Origin: Tausonia pullulans
Lineage: Eukaryota > Basidiomycota > Tremellomycetes > Cystofilobasidiales > Mrakiaceae
NCBI GenBank assembly: GCA_951802195.1
Contig: OX637626.1
Coordinates: 496,001 to 560,000, forward strand
DNA length: 64,000 nucleotides
Reading direction: 5' to 3'
Below the pieces are notes generated by a model, which saw nothing but the letters and a program-made list of their open reading frames with translations, was not told where the DNA came from and ran no database searches. Every line of letters begins with the position of its first letter. Position 1 is the stretch's first letter. The translations under genes and the position numbers were made by a program. Below, piece by piece: positions 11,647 to 22,172 of the stretch.

Positions 11647-13561
11647 ATGTCTATCCATTTGGCCTATCTCGCTCTCATTATTTCTCACGGCGCCCACCGC
11701 GTCCAGGCGGCATCGTACGCTCTCGTGAGTCTCTCGTAGGCGAGGCTGGGCTGCCTCGTCTATCCCCTGACGTGTGTGCCCCATTCCCTCCTTGCACAGA
11801 CCACGACCTACGCTGGAAGCACCTTTCTCGACGACTGGACCTTCTACGGTGCGATTGTGCCTTTCAGCTCAGACTCTGCTGTCCTCTTCTCTGAACAGAC
11901 TTTCGCCCTTACCTTCTCCAGGTAACTACGACAACACGACTCGTGAGTTCTCCGGTGTAACGATCTCGGGACGGAGCTTCCATGCTGAACTTGCCTCCTC
12001 AAATAGTCGGAGACGTCACCTGGGTGAACAGGTCCACTGCTGTTGCGTCGCCCAAGCTCGTCGAAACTACTGCCTCGGGAAACACCATCCTTCGTGTCGT
12101 GGGTACCACTGATCTCCCGCCACACCCTATCACCGCCTTCTCCACATTGTTTGACCCCACCGATGCACCTACCGCAGGATAACACATCGACCGTGGATTA
12201 TAACTACAAGCGGAACTCTGTCCGCATCACATCCAACGAGTACTACGATGTCGGCTCGGTTTGGGTTCTTGACGCCACGCACCTCCCTTACGGCTGTTCT
12301 GTGAGTTATATACCAGATGATTACCTGCATCGCTTGCGACTTGTGCTTAACATGGACGTATCTCAGGTTTGGCCTGGCTTCTGGTCTACCGGTGACAATT
12401 GGCCTAAGAACGGAGAGAGTAAGTTGGGGTTCTTGTCTGTGTCGATCTTTGCGAGTTCTCGAGCTAATTCATGTGTACTGTAGTCGACACCATGGAGGGT
12501 GTCAACAACGTTCAGGCGAGCCAGATGGCGCTTCACACCGAATCCGGCTGTACCCAGGCATCTGGTGTGACTCAGTCTGGGTGAATCAACGCACAATGCG
12601 CAATCTCGTCTTCATTCTACAGTTGATGTTGACACCCTGTCTGCGCTTTCTCTAGACACACGAACAGCACCGACTGCGATTATAGCGTTGACGACAACGT
12701 CGGTTGCGCCGTGACGGATAGCAGCTCAAAGAGTTATGGCGAGGCATTTTCCAAGGCGGGAGGTACGTGTCTTGGAAGGTTGCTTGTGGCAGAACGTTGC
12801 TGATATACCACTCTTTAAACAGGAGGAGTCTTTGTTAGTCCTCGCATATAGGATTGATCTCATCCACGGGCGTTCTGAACTCGCTAACCTCCTGCGCATC
12901 TTTAGGTCACTGAGTACGCCACCTCAGGCATCAAGTGAGTCCACCTCTCTTTGATGTATAATGACCTCAGCTGAATCTTGTTATGACTCCCCCGCCAGCA
13001 TCTGGTTCTTCTCTCGAGCCGACATCCCCTCGGCCGTCACCGCCAATTCGTCAATTGACACCTCGAATCTCGGCACACCTTCGGCCTCATGGCCCAAATC
13101 ATCGTGCGACATCGACAAGTACTTTGGTCCCCAGCGACTCGTCTTTGACATCACCCTCTGCGGGTCCTGGGCCGGAACGGCCTCGGTTCTTGCCGAGACG
13201 TGCCCTGCTCTGAGCGGGACGTCGACTTGGTGAGCCCCTTTCTCTTGTAGAGATCAAGTGGGTGACTAATTGTAAATCGATCAAGCTACACCACCTACGT
13301 CCTCGACGCGAACAACTATGATACTGCTTATGTGCGCCCTCGTTCACATCAATTCTTCTGATGAGACCGGTGGCCGACATTTCTGACACCCATCACACCG
13401 AACAGTTCGAGATCGTCTCCCTCAAAGTTTACGGGAAGTCCTCCTCTTCGTCTTCAGGCGCCTCTCCCTCCCTCGGCTCGAGTAGCAGAGCCTTCGCTTG
13501 GACAATGGCGGGAGCGAGTGGGGCGGTGGCGCTGCTGCTGGGGTCATCCACCCTCCTTTGA
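11647..13561 (+). CDS. Secreted, probably GPI-anchored GH16 endo-beta-1,3(4)-glucanase (laminarinase-like)
   Basis: Family 16 enzymes cleave beta-1,3 or mixed-linked glucans. The start at 11647 gives a signal peptide, MSIHLAYLALIISHGAHRVQ then AASYA. An in-frame upstream ATG at 11500 lacks this context and was not used. Spliced blocks: TTTYAGSTFLDDWTFYGNYD, GDVTWVNRSTAVASPKLVE, DYNYKRNSVRITSNEYYDVG, WPGFWSTGDNWPKNGE and EIDTMEGVNN, which is the catalytic E-x-D-x-x-E signature with nucleophile and acid/base Glu. MALHTESGCTQ, WFFSRADIPSA and QRLVFDITLCGSWAG follow, as in basidiomycete Lam16A-type enzymes. The C-terminus is a Ser-rich linker followed by a hydrophobic tail (AGASGAVALLLGSSTLL), predicting a GPI anchor. 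About ten short introns, one of which splits the catalytic motif (NGE|IDTME). Confidence 0.85.
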
Positions 13562-14213
13562 TTCTGGTATTGGATCCCTTCTTTGTTTCCATAGATGAGA
13601 CGAGATGAGGGGCTTGCTGGACATGTCTCCTCAAAACACTTCTTCAGTGTATTATTGGAACCGTAGCTATCTAGCCCACTGTATCGACTCATGTCTTATG
13701 CCAGCTGTTTTTGCCTACACTCGAGCAGCGTCCTGTGATGAGGCAGGTGAAACCCTAATCATGAAATGTACGATGTAATGCGACCAACGAGAACCAGCAG
13801 CTAGCCAACTCTCTTTGTCCGGACTACCTGATTGTGATCCCTTGTCTCTCTTGTACATCATGAGGCCAGCAACGGCTCGTGCATTGGGAAAATGGCAAAA
13901 GGGAGCCCTGATCGCGTAGATCAGTCTCGCCCTGAAGCGGTTGACCGTGAGTGTCCTTCTCCACAGAGGCAAATCGGCGCGCTTCGCGAGTCCACGCAAG
14001 AACACTTCTGGGTGAGCTATCAAAGCATTTCAATTCGAGCCACAAATGCAATTTTCAGAGCTTAGAGAGAAAGATGTAAAGGGCCACGATCAAGGGGAAG
14101 GGCAAGAGACCGCGACAGAGAGGAGGGAAGCCAGGGGCGATGAAACGAATGAGTGATGTATGCGTCCAGTGGACGCCAGCAAATTGAATCATAACCGTGG
14201 TGCGACCCATCTC
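13562..14213. other. Tail-to-tail spacer between GH16 and GH7
   Basis: This 652 bp convergent spacer shows no domain-bearing reading frame. It would hold the 3' UTRs of both genes. Confidence 0.5.
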
Positions 14214-16293
14214 TTAGTTGAGGCACTGCGAGTAGTACTCGCCCGACGAGACGCACTTGCCCTGAGCACAGGTGGTGGGCCCAGTGTAGCCCTTTCCACC
14301 GCACTGTCCCCAGAGAGGAACGGTGCCGACCTAAGACGTAGAGCAAGATGTAAGCCAGGAAGAGGAGCGAGAGATGACAATTAAGCTCACGGAAGCAGCA
14401 GAGGAAGTGGCGGGAGAAGCCGAAGTGGTCGAGGTGGCGGGAGCAGCCGAAGTGGTCGAGGTGACGAAGCGCGAGGTAGAGCTGGCGACCCTCGAAGTGG
14501 TTGCAGGGGCAGAGGAGGCGACGGGAGCGGGGGCGTTGTAGGTGGTTCCGATATCTCCAAACTGATTGTTCGGAAGGAGAGTCAGCGAAGTGGTTTGTCG
14601 AGCCACCGCGGAGGCCGCAACCGCGGGAAGCCAAGGCACGAATGCACAATCACTTGACAAGTGAGACGAGAAGGAAGAGGAAGCTCACCTTAATGGATCC
14701 GAAGGTGACCGAGGAGTTGGGGACGGTGGACTCGAGAACGGCAGGGTCGCCACCGTTGGTCGGGCAGGAACCGCGGGCGATTCCGGGCTGAGCGGGGTTG
14801 CCGCCGACGGGGTACTGAGAGTCGAGCCAGAGCATGTTGGCGGCGTGGTCGTCCCAGAGCGAGAGGACGAGGACGTGACCACGGGAGAACGACGCGTCCA
14901 TCGTAGAGAAGCCGCCGTACTTGTTGAAAGCGTCCTCAGACTCTGCGAAAGCGGACTTGGACTCCGTGCAGAACTTGGGGCTGATCGAGTCGGTGGTAGT
15001 AATTCCCGGGACGTTGGTCTTGGAGTTGGAGATGACCTTGCCGTTCTGAACATAAAGGCGGCGGATCTCCGAAAGGGCGCCAGTGTCGGTGCCGTCAGCA
15101 GTGATGAACTGGGTGACGACGGTCATCCTCTTGGTGGTATCAACGGTCTTGCCCGGTCCGTAGAAGCTCTGGTTGCCGAGACGGAACGAGTTGAAGTCGC
15201 ATCCGGGCTGGTCGCAGATGCTGGTGCAATCAGATCCGGCAGTGCAGGCCTTGAGGCCGGTGGCAGAGCACGCGTGAGGGGTGAAAGCGGTCGAGATCGA
15301 GTTGGCCTCCCAGATGTCCATCTCGTTGCAGCATGATCCAGTGTTTCCGGTGCCGGAGTTGGGGTCGGTGGACGAGCCAGTCCAGCCCTCTACATTGGCC
15401 TAGTTGGAGAAGTGAATCGTCAGCACCAAAAAAGAAAAGCAGTAGGATGTAAGCTGTGGCGACGGACTTTGCCGTTGATCCACTTGACGTCCCTGGGGCA
15501 CTGGGCGTCACAGTAGCCGGTTCCGTACTTGGCTCCGGCCTTGTTCGCGGGGTTTTTGGCCATGCCTCCATCCGCGTCCATCTCAACGAAGTAGAGGGCT
15601 CCGTTGAGTCCGCAGCCGAGATTGGAGACGTCGACCTGTAGAGAAAAGAGAAGCCGTCAGCTATTCAAAGCTCAAGTCGAGGCAAGAAGGAAGTTCGGAC
15701 GAACATCGAAAGTGAACTCCTTGTTCTTGAGCTTGAACATCTGGTACTTAGTGTCCGACGGGTCCATGAGGTAGAGACGGGACCCGACGTTCTTTTGGGT
15801 CGCCTGGGTGACGAACTTGAGGGTGAGGTCGCTGCCAGTCGAGGTGACTCCATAGGTGCCGGCGTAGTCGGCACCGTCGACCGCGCAGTTCTGCGCGCAA
15901 CTGCAGACATGCAGAGGGAATCTAGTCAGGACTAGCTGATGGGACCAGATGAAAGATTCTAGCAGGACTAACGTAGCACCATCAGGGCAAAGGGATTTGT
16001 CCCAGGTCTGGCCGGTATAGCAGTTGGTGTAACCGGACGTCTTTGTGACCAGATCGAACCATAGGGTGTCAGTACAAGGCACAGAGGATCTCAGAAGGGT
16101 TTTGGCTAACAGTGTGCGTCCACCTCCAGTTGGCATCGACGGTGACCGACCCAGTCTGGGACTGGCATCCTCCTGTCTTGGAGCATGAAGTCCAGCCGAG
16201 AGAAGGGTGCTTCTCGGCAGTGTTGGTGCCGACGTTTTGGGCACGTGCGACCGAGGCGAGAGCGAGGGAGGCGAGGGCGAAAGACTTGAACAT
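14214..16293 (-). CDS. GH7 cellobiohydrolase with C-terminal CBM1
   Basis: GH7 exo-cellulases release cellobiose from the reducing ends of cellulose. The exons I read are 16293-16111, 16040-15973, 15900-15705, 15635-15468, 15399-14689, 14561-14391 and 14330-14214 (1614 nt, 537 residues). All phases agree. Signal peptide [18 protein letters not shown], then [48 protein letters not shown], the catalytic [12 protein letters not shown] (E-x-D-x-x-E) and [14 protein letters not shown] Thr/Ser/Ala linker of ~50 residues leads to a fungal cellulose-binding CBM1, [20 protein letters not shown] then [13 protein letters not shown], with its four cysteines and aromatic surface residues. It looks intact. 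It faces the X325 gene across 3 kb. Cellulases of this class are not expected in most basidiomycete yeasts. Confidence 0.93.
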
Positions 16294-19200
16294 CGCGGCG
16301 ACGAGAGGAGAAGAGGGGGGAAGGGGAGGTGGAAGGTGGTGGATGAAGGAGGGAGTGAACAACAGGTCGAACACCTTTTATGTTCTCAATCCTAGTCGTT
16401 CTTTTTTCTCGGACAAAGCCCGGCATCACGAAAGTGGACCTGGATCTCATGACATAGGAGATGAAGCAGGGAGCAAGGTGAAAAGTGAAGCCGGATTCAG
16501 GAGATTTGCCAGGGGCCGCCTTAGCATCATAGGTTCTCGCGAGAGCTAGCTCACCTAGCAAGCAACCTTCAAACGCGAAGGGTCCGTGAGTTCGGGACTG
16601 GTCATGGTCCAGGAAGCGGGCGGCGGAATACCAAGTCTATCGGTAGATCAGGTGATGGCCACGAGATACAGAGCCGGACGTGAGCGAACGCCGCTATTGG
16701 AGCCGGGCGAGGAGGACGGCAGGCACACTTCCCACGACCCAACATCTTCATTTGGACTCCTTCCCTCTTGATGTCCCAAGGAACCCTCATAGTTTTTCCG
16801 AAGTTTATCAACAGCAGGGCGAACCTTCCCTCTCAGCCGGTCTGGCCAGGCTCTGACCACTAGCGTGGTGGAGTCTGAAACAGCGTAGATCCAAGTCTCC
16901 CCCTGAGGCGTGCCGGCCGTCCCTGCACGTCTGTGAGCCCAACGCACCCCCGCCCGCCAGCCAGCCTCGCGTCGGCGTTTCTCAAGTGAATTGGTCCGGG
17001 GCAAAGGGAATTTTGTAAGAACTACGAGACGAAGTCCAGGTTCTTGCGCAAGTCGGCTGACCCCCAAGCCAGATGGCGCCCCGAAGGAGTGGACCGGGAG
17101 GGGGGGGGAAGGAGCGCTGCACCGTCAACGCCCTCATCAAGAGGTCTCGACTACGCGTGCCCCTTCCTTAGTGGATCCTTTCTTTCAGCCTGGAGAAATA
17201 GCAAGTTAGGGAGCCAGGACATCTGCCAGTGCCCCCCCTCCCCCCCTGCCTCTTCACCCGGTTCCAGAGCTCATGACGCCGAGTCCGTCACATTTCATTA
17301 CGAATATTTCGACGAGGCTGGCTTCTCTCGTTCTCCCTGCGCCTATTCAAGCCAAGACTGAGGGAGCCGAGTGTGGGTCCCCGGCGGCCATGCTTTTTCC
17401 ATCACTGGCTCGCTAGTTTCACGAGGCAAGACTCAAACTCCGATGTTAATCCTGCCCGGATGAACATGTCCAGGGCCGAATCAAGATTGAGTTCAAGTTG
17501 GGCTGTGCGCGGAATTCGTCCCAGCTCCGCCCTTGGCTCAGGGCCTCAAGCGAGAACTAGCGCGGCGGCGAGTTGTTCCGACTTCCAGGAAGAACGAACC
17601 GGGCTCGGGTATTGGGAACCTTTCTCGCTCCATGTAAACTATGACACTTCTCTTGATCAGTATGCATATATGGCGGAGCAGCTTGCTACAGCCTGGAGGA
17701 GGAATGCGGATATGCGCTGCGCTGCGCCGATCTTGGTGTCGTCATTCAATTGTGGGTGTGCACTCCGAAGTTGGCCTGTACTTGGGCTGGAGCAAGCGGG
17801 CGGACAAGCCCCGGATCATCCTGATTTGAATGTTGCTTGCGATAGGGAGGATCGCTCTGGCAAAACATACTAGTCTGATCTGTTTCAGCGGGGGTAGGAG
17901 GACCGGGGAGTAGCAGCGTTCTTGCTTGAATGCCCTGAGACAAGAAAGGGGAGATTGTCGATTCGTCAGGGGTTTCTTCGCTTCAGAGGAGAGCGAAGCT
18001 CCCCGCATCTTTCCATCATCAGAATCTTCGAGCACACATCCCCTCTCCTGAACGCGGAGGCCACGGCCTCAACGTATCCACGGCATGAAAAAAAACAGCA
18101 GTACCTTGAGGCTCGCAGATTGCTCAAGTAGGGACTCACACACAAGCGTTCGGCCATCTTTCCCCTCGTCTATTGTACGCATGCCAATCCGCAGGCGTTG
18201 ATCATATCGAGCCTTTTCTCCTTCACAAAGCGTATCTTGGGGTAGCTCACTTGATGATCACGAGCTAGAAGGTCGGTCACTAGCATGCGGTGAGGGGCCG
18301 GGCCACTGCAGGAGGATGGAATCTTAGTCCCACTGCCAACCGCTTTCAGCATCTGTTCGTAGATTCAACCGTATTCTCCCTCGTGTCGGACAATCTGGTG
18401 TTTGTGTCGACCGACGAAGCTTGTGCGCGCGCTGCTTATTGGCATCTGCGGACCAGCGTGCATCCCCCACTCCGTCTTGCCTCGAGATCTACATAACGAC
18501 CTTACCTTTCTTCTCCCCAGATCTCAGAAGAAAAGAAGAAACCAAGGCGTCTCCTCTCAAGAAAAGGAGACAGGAGGGACAAATCCCACCTACCGGGGAC
18601 ACTCCAGCGGGAAATCCTTCTCCCAAGGGCGACCCATCGCCAAAGAGCAGGCTGTCATGATGGCCGAAGGGTCCCTGTCGTTGCGCATCATGGTCTTTCG
18701 GGTCGTCGCCATTGTCGCACCACTGCTTGAGCTCGGGTTATGCAAGGACTTCCCAAACCTTGTTGAGCTTCGCCATCTTGCCTGCTGCCGCTCTTGTCCA
18801 GATGCACCTTCTTGGCCACTTATCGATACGCTCGCATGATCGTCCGCTCATCAGCATCCTGCGAGACTCCACTCTATATATGGGGAAGAAGTCATTTCGC
18901 AAATGACAGTGCTGAGGGTGCTATATGATAGGTAAGTGGGCGAGTGCCTGTCCTTCAGTACGCCCGCAGCACGCCTCTCTGGAGGCCAAGCAGAAAGGCC
19001 GCGCGTCATTTCGCCTGAGGACTGGAGCGGACGACGGCCATCAACAGACGCAGTACTTGACCAAATCGACGCCCCTTCTTGTCCCCTAACTCTCGCCTCA
19101 TCGCTCTGCTTCCCTTTCCTCCCGGTTTGCACAGATGTTTCACCGACCCTTCCCTCCCTCTTCCTAGATTTCTGCTGAGGACTCAAGTAAAATGCCGCGT

Positions 19201-19371
19201 CCGGAAGAGAGGACGTCTGAGTCGGCGTGATTGCAAATCGACTTCCAGCTGTTTCTGTTCTCGCTTGCTCGTCGCGTTTGAGAGAAAAACGAGAGGCGGA
19301 AACATGCCGACATCGATCTTGCATCCAACTGTGACCTGCTTCTCCCTCTCTTCTTGCCTTTGCTTGCTACA
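16294..19371. promoter_or_regulatory. 3.1 kb divergent intergenic region GH7 / X325
   Basis: This is the longest gene-free stretch of the window after splicing. The largest open frame (17373-17873, 166 codons) shows no domain, no signal peptide and no plausible splice partners. It contains C7 and C6 tracts near 17232-17246, a G9 run at 17100-17108 and a TATATA-like tract near 18873-18882. It probably carries the regulatory sites of both secreted-protein genes. No individual site is claimed. Confidence 0.4.
16374..16382 (-). promoter_or_regulatory. TATA-like box of the GH7 gene
   Basis: On the minus strand the sequence reads CATAAAAGG about 85 nt before the GH7 ATG. It is followed by a CT-rich leader up to the start codon, the usual arrangement for a strongly regulated fungal gene. 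Not tested. Confidence 0.45.
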
Positions 19372-20269
19372 ATGCACTTCTCCATCTCGACTTTCCTTCT
19401 CGCCCTCGCCGCCCTCCCCTCTGCCCTCGCGCACTTCACGCTCGACTACCCTCCGACGCGTGGCTTCGATGAGGACAAGGAGCCCGAGGTCTGTTCTTCT
19501 CTATTTTGCCCTCTCATTCAATCACTTATCCTCTGTCACACTGCGAACAGTTCTGCGGCGGCTTCTCCACTCCCTCCTCCATCCGCACGCCCTTCCCGCT
19601 CTCGAGCTCCGGCTCCATCAAGATCACCTCGCACCACACGCTCAGCACAATCGTAACGCTCATCTCGCTCGAGGCGAACCCAACTTCGTTCTACCAGTTC
19701 TCCAACGGCTCGTCGAGCCTTCCCTTCGTCAAGAGCGCTTTCCAGGTCCCAGAAGGACCGACGTGCTACGAAGTCGATCTCGGTGCGTTGCGTCGTATTG
19801 CGCGCGCAAGTCAGCCTGCCTCATATTGATCATCTCTTCACCCTACCTGCTTAGGCGTCTCCCTGTCATCCCTCAACATCGCCAACGGGACGCTCGCCAC
19901 GCTCCAAATCCAGTTCTCCGGGGGCGACGGCAACCTCTTCCAGGTTGGCTTCCTCTTTCTTTTATTTTTGTCTAATCTCTAATACCTGATCGTACAATCT
20001 AGTGCACCGACGTCGTCCTTGTGAAGGATTTCACCACTCCAGCCGTCAACATGTGCAATGGCACCTCGACCTCCTCTGCCGCCGTCGGATCTGCTTCGGC
20101 GAAGGTCTCGTCGACGGTGACGGCGGCAGGAACCGGTGTTGCTGCTTCCTCAGCGGCCACTAGCAATGCCCCGACATCGAACGCTGCTCTTCGGTCGCAG
20201 CAGATGGGGGCCAATTTCGTGCTGGCGGCGGCGGCGGCAGCGGTAGTCGTTGGGGGTATGGTTGCTTGA
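19372..20269 (+). CDS. GPI-anchored X325 / BIM1-like copper-binding (LPMO-like) protein
   Basis: Exons are 19372-19488, 19551-19782, 19855-19943 and 20003-20269 (705 nt, 234 residues), with all phases consistent. Signal peptide MHFSISTFLLALAALPSALA is cleaved before His, giving mature HFTLDYPPTRGFDEDKEPE. An N-terminal His after cleavage is the histidine-brace feature of LPMO and X325 proteins. FCGGFSTPSSIRTPFPLSSS, FQVPEGPTCYEVDL and LATLQIQFSGGDGNLFQC follow. The C-terminal 80 residues are Ser/Ala/Thr-rich and end in a hydrophobic tail (FVLAAAAAAVVVGGMVA), predicting a GPI anchor. X325 members such as Cryptococcus BIM1 bind copper and act in copper acquisition or at the cell wall rather than as polysaccharide oxygenases. 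Function here is inferred from family. Confidence 0.85.
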
Positions 20270-20449
20270 ACGAGGGAACTGGACTCTGGCGGAGCAGGAG
20301 ACACGAACGACGACCTTTCTTCATGATCTCTTATTCTGGACTCACTTGCATAAAGATTGTAAGAGAAACTAGAGTCAAAATTGGAGTGGTCTTGCTACAT
20401 GCCGTTCATAAAGATCGTAATTCTTTCACTCTGCCTAGCCCGCTTGTTA
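20270..20449. other. Short convergent spacer X325 / ECH1
   Basis: The 180 bp between the two stop codons is AT-richer than the flanks and has room only for 3' UTRs. Confidence 0.5.
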
Positions 20450-21801
20450 CTAGAGCTTGGCCTTGGTGAGCTTGCCACCCAGCCCGGGGAACTGAACAGT
20501 GCCCTTGCGCTTCTCCGTGAAGTGCTTCATCGCGAGGAGCATGTCGTTCGACTGGAGCATCACTGAATTCCAGAGGGCTGTCTCACGGAGACCCTCGTCG
20601 ATGCTGTTTGATCGAGAAGGGAAATGCACCAGTATTAATCTACTGAAAGGCAGGTGGGGCATATTCGATTTTAACTCACGAGTGATCTCGGGCGTCTTGG
20701 GAGAGGAAAAGTGAACAAGGCACTCGTCAACATGTGCGCTCGCCTGAGACCTATCGACGCCGATGACTCACGGTTCATGAGGTGTTTCGTTCCCATCGTG
20801 CCCATCGGGCTCAGGACGGCAATCTCGCTCGCCACCTTCAGGGCCTCAGCTAAAGACTGGGCCACTCAGGTCAGTAAAAGGAGGATAGACAGAGATAAAG
20901 AAGGGATGACGCACCGAGAACTTCTTCCTTGCTGCCCTCGACGACTCGGGAAAGGAAGCCGAGCTTCTCGGCGACGCCGGCGTCGAAGAAGCGGCCGGTA
21001 AGGGCGAGCTCTCGGACGAGAGAGTCGTTTCCGACAATCTTGGGCGCCTGTGGTGGTAGTGAATTCACTGTCCGTCAATTGAGCGGCGAAAATCGCCACT
21101 TCTCTCATCGAACGGTACGAACCCTCTGGAGCGTTCCAATATCGGCCGCCATGCCGATCGCGACCTCCTAGAGTGCAGATTTCCATTGTCAGTCAATCGA
21201 TCAAGGCTAAGACATATATTCGACGAAGAGAGAGGTCCCACCCGGATAGAAAATATTGTGTTCCTGGCCGCGAGGCGAATGTCCGCCGCCGAGCAGATGT
21301 CGACTCCGAGTCCGATACAAATGCCGTGAACGGCTGTAATGACGGGCACGCGGCACTCGGCGATGCTGGTGATGGCCGCTTGAAATTCCTGTAACAGGAA
21401 GGCAGGGAGAGGGAGGAGGGAGACACCGGGTCAGCCTGCAGGAGGGAGTTTTCGGCTGTCTTAGAGGGGGGGCAAGCAAGCAGACGAACGTGGATGTGCT
21501 TCTGCCACTGAAGCGCCCGCCTACCAGGGTCAAGGTCCATCTGCAACTGGCCTTCCATGAAGCCCGTGTCCGTGAGGTCGAGCCCAGCAGTGAAGCCCTT
21601 CTCGAGGCCACTCGTGAGGACAACGACGCGTGTACCGTCATCGGCGTTGACGGCGTCGAACGCGGCGCCGAGCTCGCGCCAGAGCGCCTCGTTGTACGCG
21701 TTGACTGGGGCGCGCTCAACGGAGAGGAGGAGGACATGAGGCGCGGGCCAGGAGGCCTTAATGTATGAGTGCGAGGAAGGAGCAGTTGAAAAAGGGGACA
21801 T
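20450..21801 (-). CDS. Peroxisomal delta3,5-delta2,4-dienoyl-CoA isomerase (ECH1/DCI1-like, crotonase fold)
   Basis: This enzyme shifts conjugated double bonds during beta-oxidation of unsaturated fatty acids. The start is 21801 (MSPFSTAPSSHSYIKASW). Blocks: VLLLSVERAPVNAYNEALWR, GLEKGFTAGLDLTDTG, VPVITAVHGICIGLGVDICS, AADIRLAARNTIFSIRE, VAIGMAADIGTLQRAPKIVG and GFLSRVVEGSKEEVL. The three acidic residues known as catalytic in mammalian ECH1 are all present in their usual context (GVD, REVAIG, AADIG). This argues for dienoyl-CoA isomerase rather than plain enoyl-CoA hydratase. The protein ends KLTKAKL, whose AKL tripeptide is an acceptable type-1 peroxisomal targeting signal. About six introns, at roughly 21490-21380, 21240-21176, 21126-21062, 20935-20870, 20770-20720 and 20690-20610. 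Confidence 0.85.
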
Positions 21802-21868
21802 GATGGTGGTGGTTCGTTGGGAGATGATGGAGCGAACTCGGTTGCTCCGGCTAGGAGCTTGCCGGAAA

Positions 21869-21886
21869 CCCCCCCCCCCCCCCCCC
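21869..21886. repeat. C18 homopolymer
   Basis: An uninterrupted run of 18 C on the plus strand lies in the 371 bp spacer (21802-22172) between ECH1 and CAND1. It sits ~68 bp upstream of the ECH1 start. No gene is seen in this spacer. Confidence 0.9.
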
Positions 21887-22172
21887 TTTCAAATGCGCAC
21901 GACTCTTGGGCCTTGCCGTCCTTGCTTGGACTACGGCGACAGAAGCCTACTTCATCGGTGAATGGTGCCTGTCTCGCCCTTCTCCATAGGCATCATGCTT
22001 CTCAGACGAAGCCAGACGATCGGAGTTGCCTCGCCGGCGTTCAGCGTTTTCTGTTTCCAGCCGCTCGAGGGTTTCGGCGTGAGCGGTCATCAGATCAAAT
22101 GGAGGTGCTAGCGAACGAGTGCAAGAAGAGAAAAAGAGCTCGAAAGACAAAGAAAGAGAGAAGATGGAGAGT

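Noticed and set aside
17373-17873. 166-codon frame in the GH7/X325 intergenic region
   Set aside because: No domain, no signal peptide, no matching splice sites, composition like the surrounding non-coding DNA.
16294-19371. Specific carbon-catabolite (CreA/Mig1-type) sites upstream of GH7 and X325
   Set aside because: Short degenerate GC-rich motifs occur by chance at this base composition; none stood out by spacing or conservation.
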